Part shown: one piece after another, positions 63,606-64,000 of the stretch | How positions within the stretch are numbered: position 1 is the stretch's first letter | Layout: each line of letters opens with the position of its first letter | Origin: an uncultured Draconibacterium sp. | GTDB taxonomy: Bacteria; Bacteroidota; Bacteroidia; Bacteroidales; Prolixibacteraceae | Assembly: GCF_963674925.1 (NCBI RefSeq) | Contig: NZ_OY771647.1 | Location: 1,751,501-1,815,500 of the forward strand | Direction of reading: 5' to 3' | DNA: 64,000 nt | Translations under genes and position numbers: made by a program | The notes under the pieces: generated by a model | Told to the model about the DNA's origin: nothing | The model's database searches: none | Seen by the model: the letters and a program-made list of their open reading frames with translations, nothing else

Positions 63606-63977
63606 ATGTTGGAACATTTAACGAAAGAAACATTTAAAGAGAAAGTTTTCAATTTTGAAACTAACAAAGAGTGGAAATACGAAGGTGAAAAGCCATGTTT
63701 GATTGACTTTTACGCCGATTGGTGTGGACCATGTAAAATGGTTGCTCCGGTGCTGGAAGAGTTGCAATCGGAGTATGGCGAGAGTATCGTAATTTATAAA
63801 GTTAACACTGAAGAGCAGCAGGAATTAGCCGGAATGTTTGGTGTGCAAAGTATCCCGTCGTTGTTGTTTGTACCGCAAGACGGACAACCACAAATGGCAA
63901 TGGGAGCACTTCCGAAACAAACGTTCGAGAAAGCAATTTCTGACGTATTAAAAGTTGAAAAACCTCAGGCTAATTAA
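63606..63977 (+). CDS. trxA: Thioredoxin
   Basis: 123 residues with active-site Cys40 and Cys43 (YADWCGPCKMVAP) and the cis-Pro loop (GVQSIPSLLFV). No signal peptide, so it is the cytoplasmic disulfide reductant kept reduced by thioredoxin reductase. The N-terminus (HLTKETFKEKVFNFETNKEW) is about 15 residues longer than E. coli thioredoxin 1. It has its own well-spaced promoter. The downstream terminator would lie beyond the window. Confidence 0.95.
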   Translation: MLEHLTKETFKEKVFNFETNKEWKYEGEKPCLIDFYADWCGPCKMVAPVLEELQSEYGESIVIYKVNTEEQQELAGMFGVQSIPSLLFVPQDGQPQMAMGALPKQTFEKAISDVLKVEKPQAN

Positions 63978-64000
63978 GAAGATCGAGTACTTTTTCAAGC

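Overview
The window is chromosomal DNA from a member of the Bacteroidota, most likely order Bacteroidales/Marinilabiliales and close to Prolixibacteraceae (inference). The signs are promoters of the Bacteroidota type (TTG/TTTG at -33 and TAnnTTTG at -7), many Spi-type and lipoprotein exported enzymes, DUF2723 and FISUMP proteins, two sulfatases, GH2/GH3/GH5 enzymes, and short palindromic intergenic repeats. I found no phage, integrase, transposase, rRNA or CRISPR array. The window looks like stable chromosome carrying accessory glycan-use genes.

Layout. 1-9163: the 3' two thirds of carB, a TPR protein, tRNA-Gln, a large DUF2723 membrane glycosyltransferase, a HEAT-like protein, a NUDIX hydrolase, a membrane protein and a D-2-hydroxyacid dehydrogenase. 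9365-12911: a signalling patch with a single-domain response regulator, an unknown protein and a GAF sensor histidine kinase, separated by repeat-rich spacers. 13306-21950: tRNA-Phe, M16 peptidase, O-methyltransferase, ricT, a DUF4105 protein, mutS and a tRNA Gly-Leu-Gly cluster. 22411-31356: exported enzymes (GH5, sulfatase, FISUMP lipoprotein, beta-barrel protein, M48 peptidase, two tandem M28 peptidases). 31570-34059: a four-module sulfur-transfer fusion (CoA-disulfide reductase, rhodanese, TusA, DsrE-like). 34250-42851: exported glycan enzymes (Gfo/Idh/MocA lipoprotein, BNR propeller, GH2 with an inserted LamG domain, sulfatase). This resembles a sulfated-polysaccharide locus, but no SusC/SusD pair lies in the window.

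42909-49577: DUF1905/OmdA protein, queG, a Ppx/GppA phosphatase, amrS, and then the most interesting unit. That unit is an XRE-S24 repressor with a complete self-cleavage signature (Ala115-Gly116, Ser153, Lys192), divergent from a two-gene cassette of a radical SAM protein with a helix-hairpin-helix region and a DUF4130 protein. Cassettes of this kind are predicted to act on DNA but have no established function. The leader of the cassette carries a good intrinsic terminator upstream of the first start codon, which suggests attenuation.

49719-63977: a PQQ-like propeller protein, a uracil/xanthine permease, a DUF1080 lipoprotein and a small HTH protein. Next comes a divergent peptidoglycan-salvage unit: a NagZ-like GH3 fused to a beta-lactamase-family serine hydrolase on one side, NamZ (DUF1343/GH171) and a sodium:solute symporter on the other. 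The window ends with a beta-helix lipoprotein, an exported endonuclease/exonuclease/phosphatase-family protein, a CCA-adding-type nucleotidyltransferase and thioredoxin.

Start sites were moved to internal ATG codons where a signal peptide, the family N-terminus or a promoter-like -7 element supports it. All function calls rest on motif recognition by eye; no database search was run.
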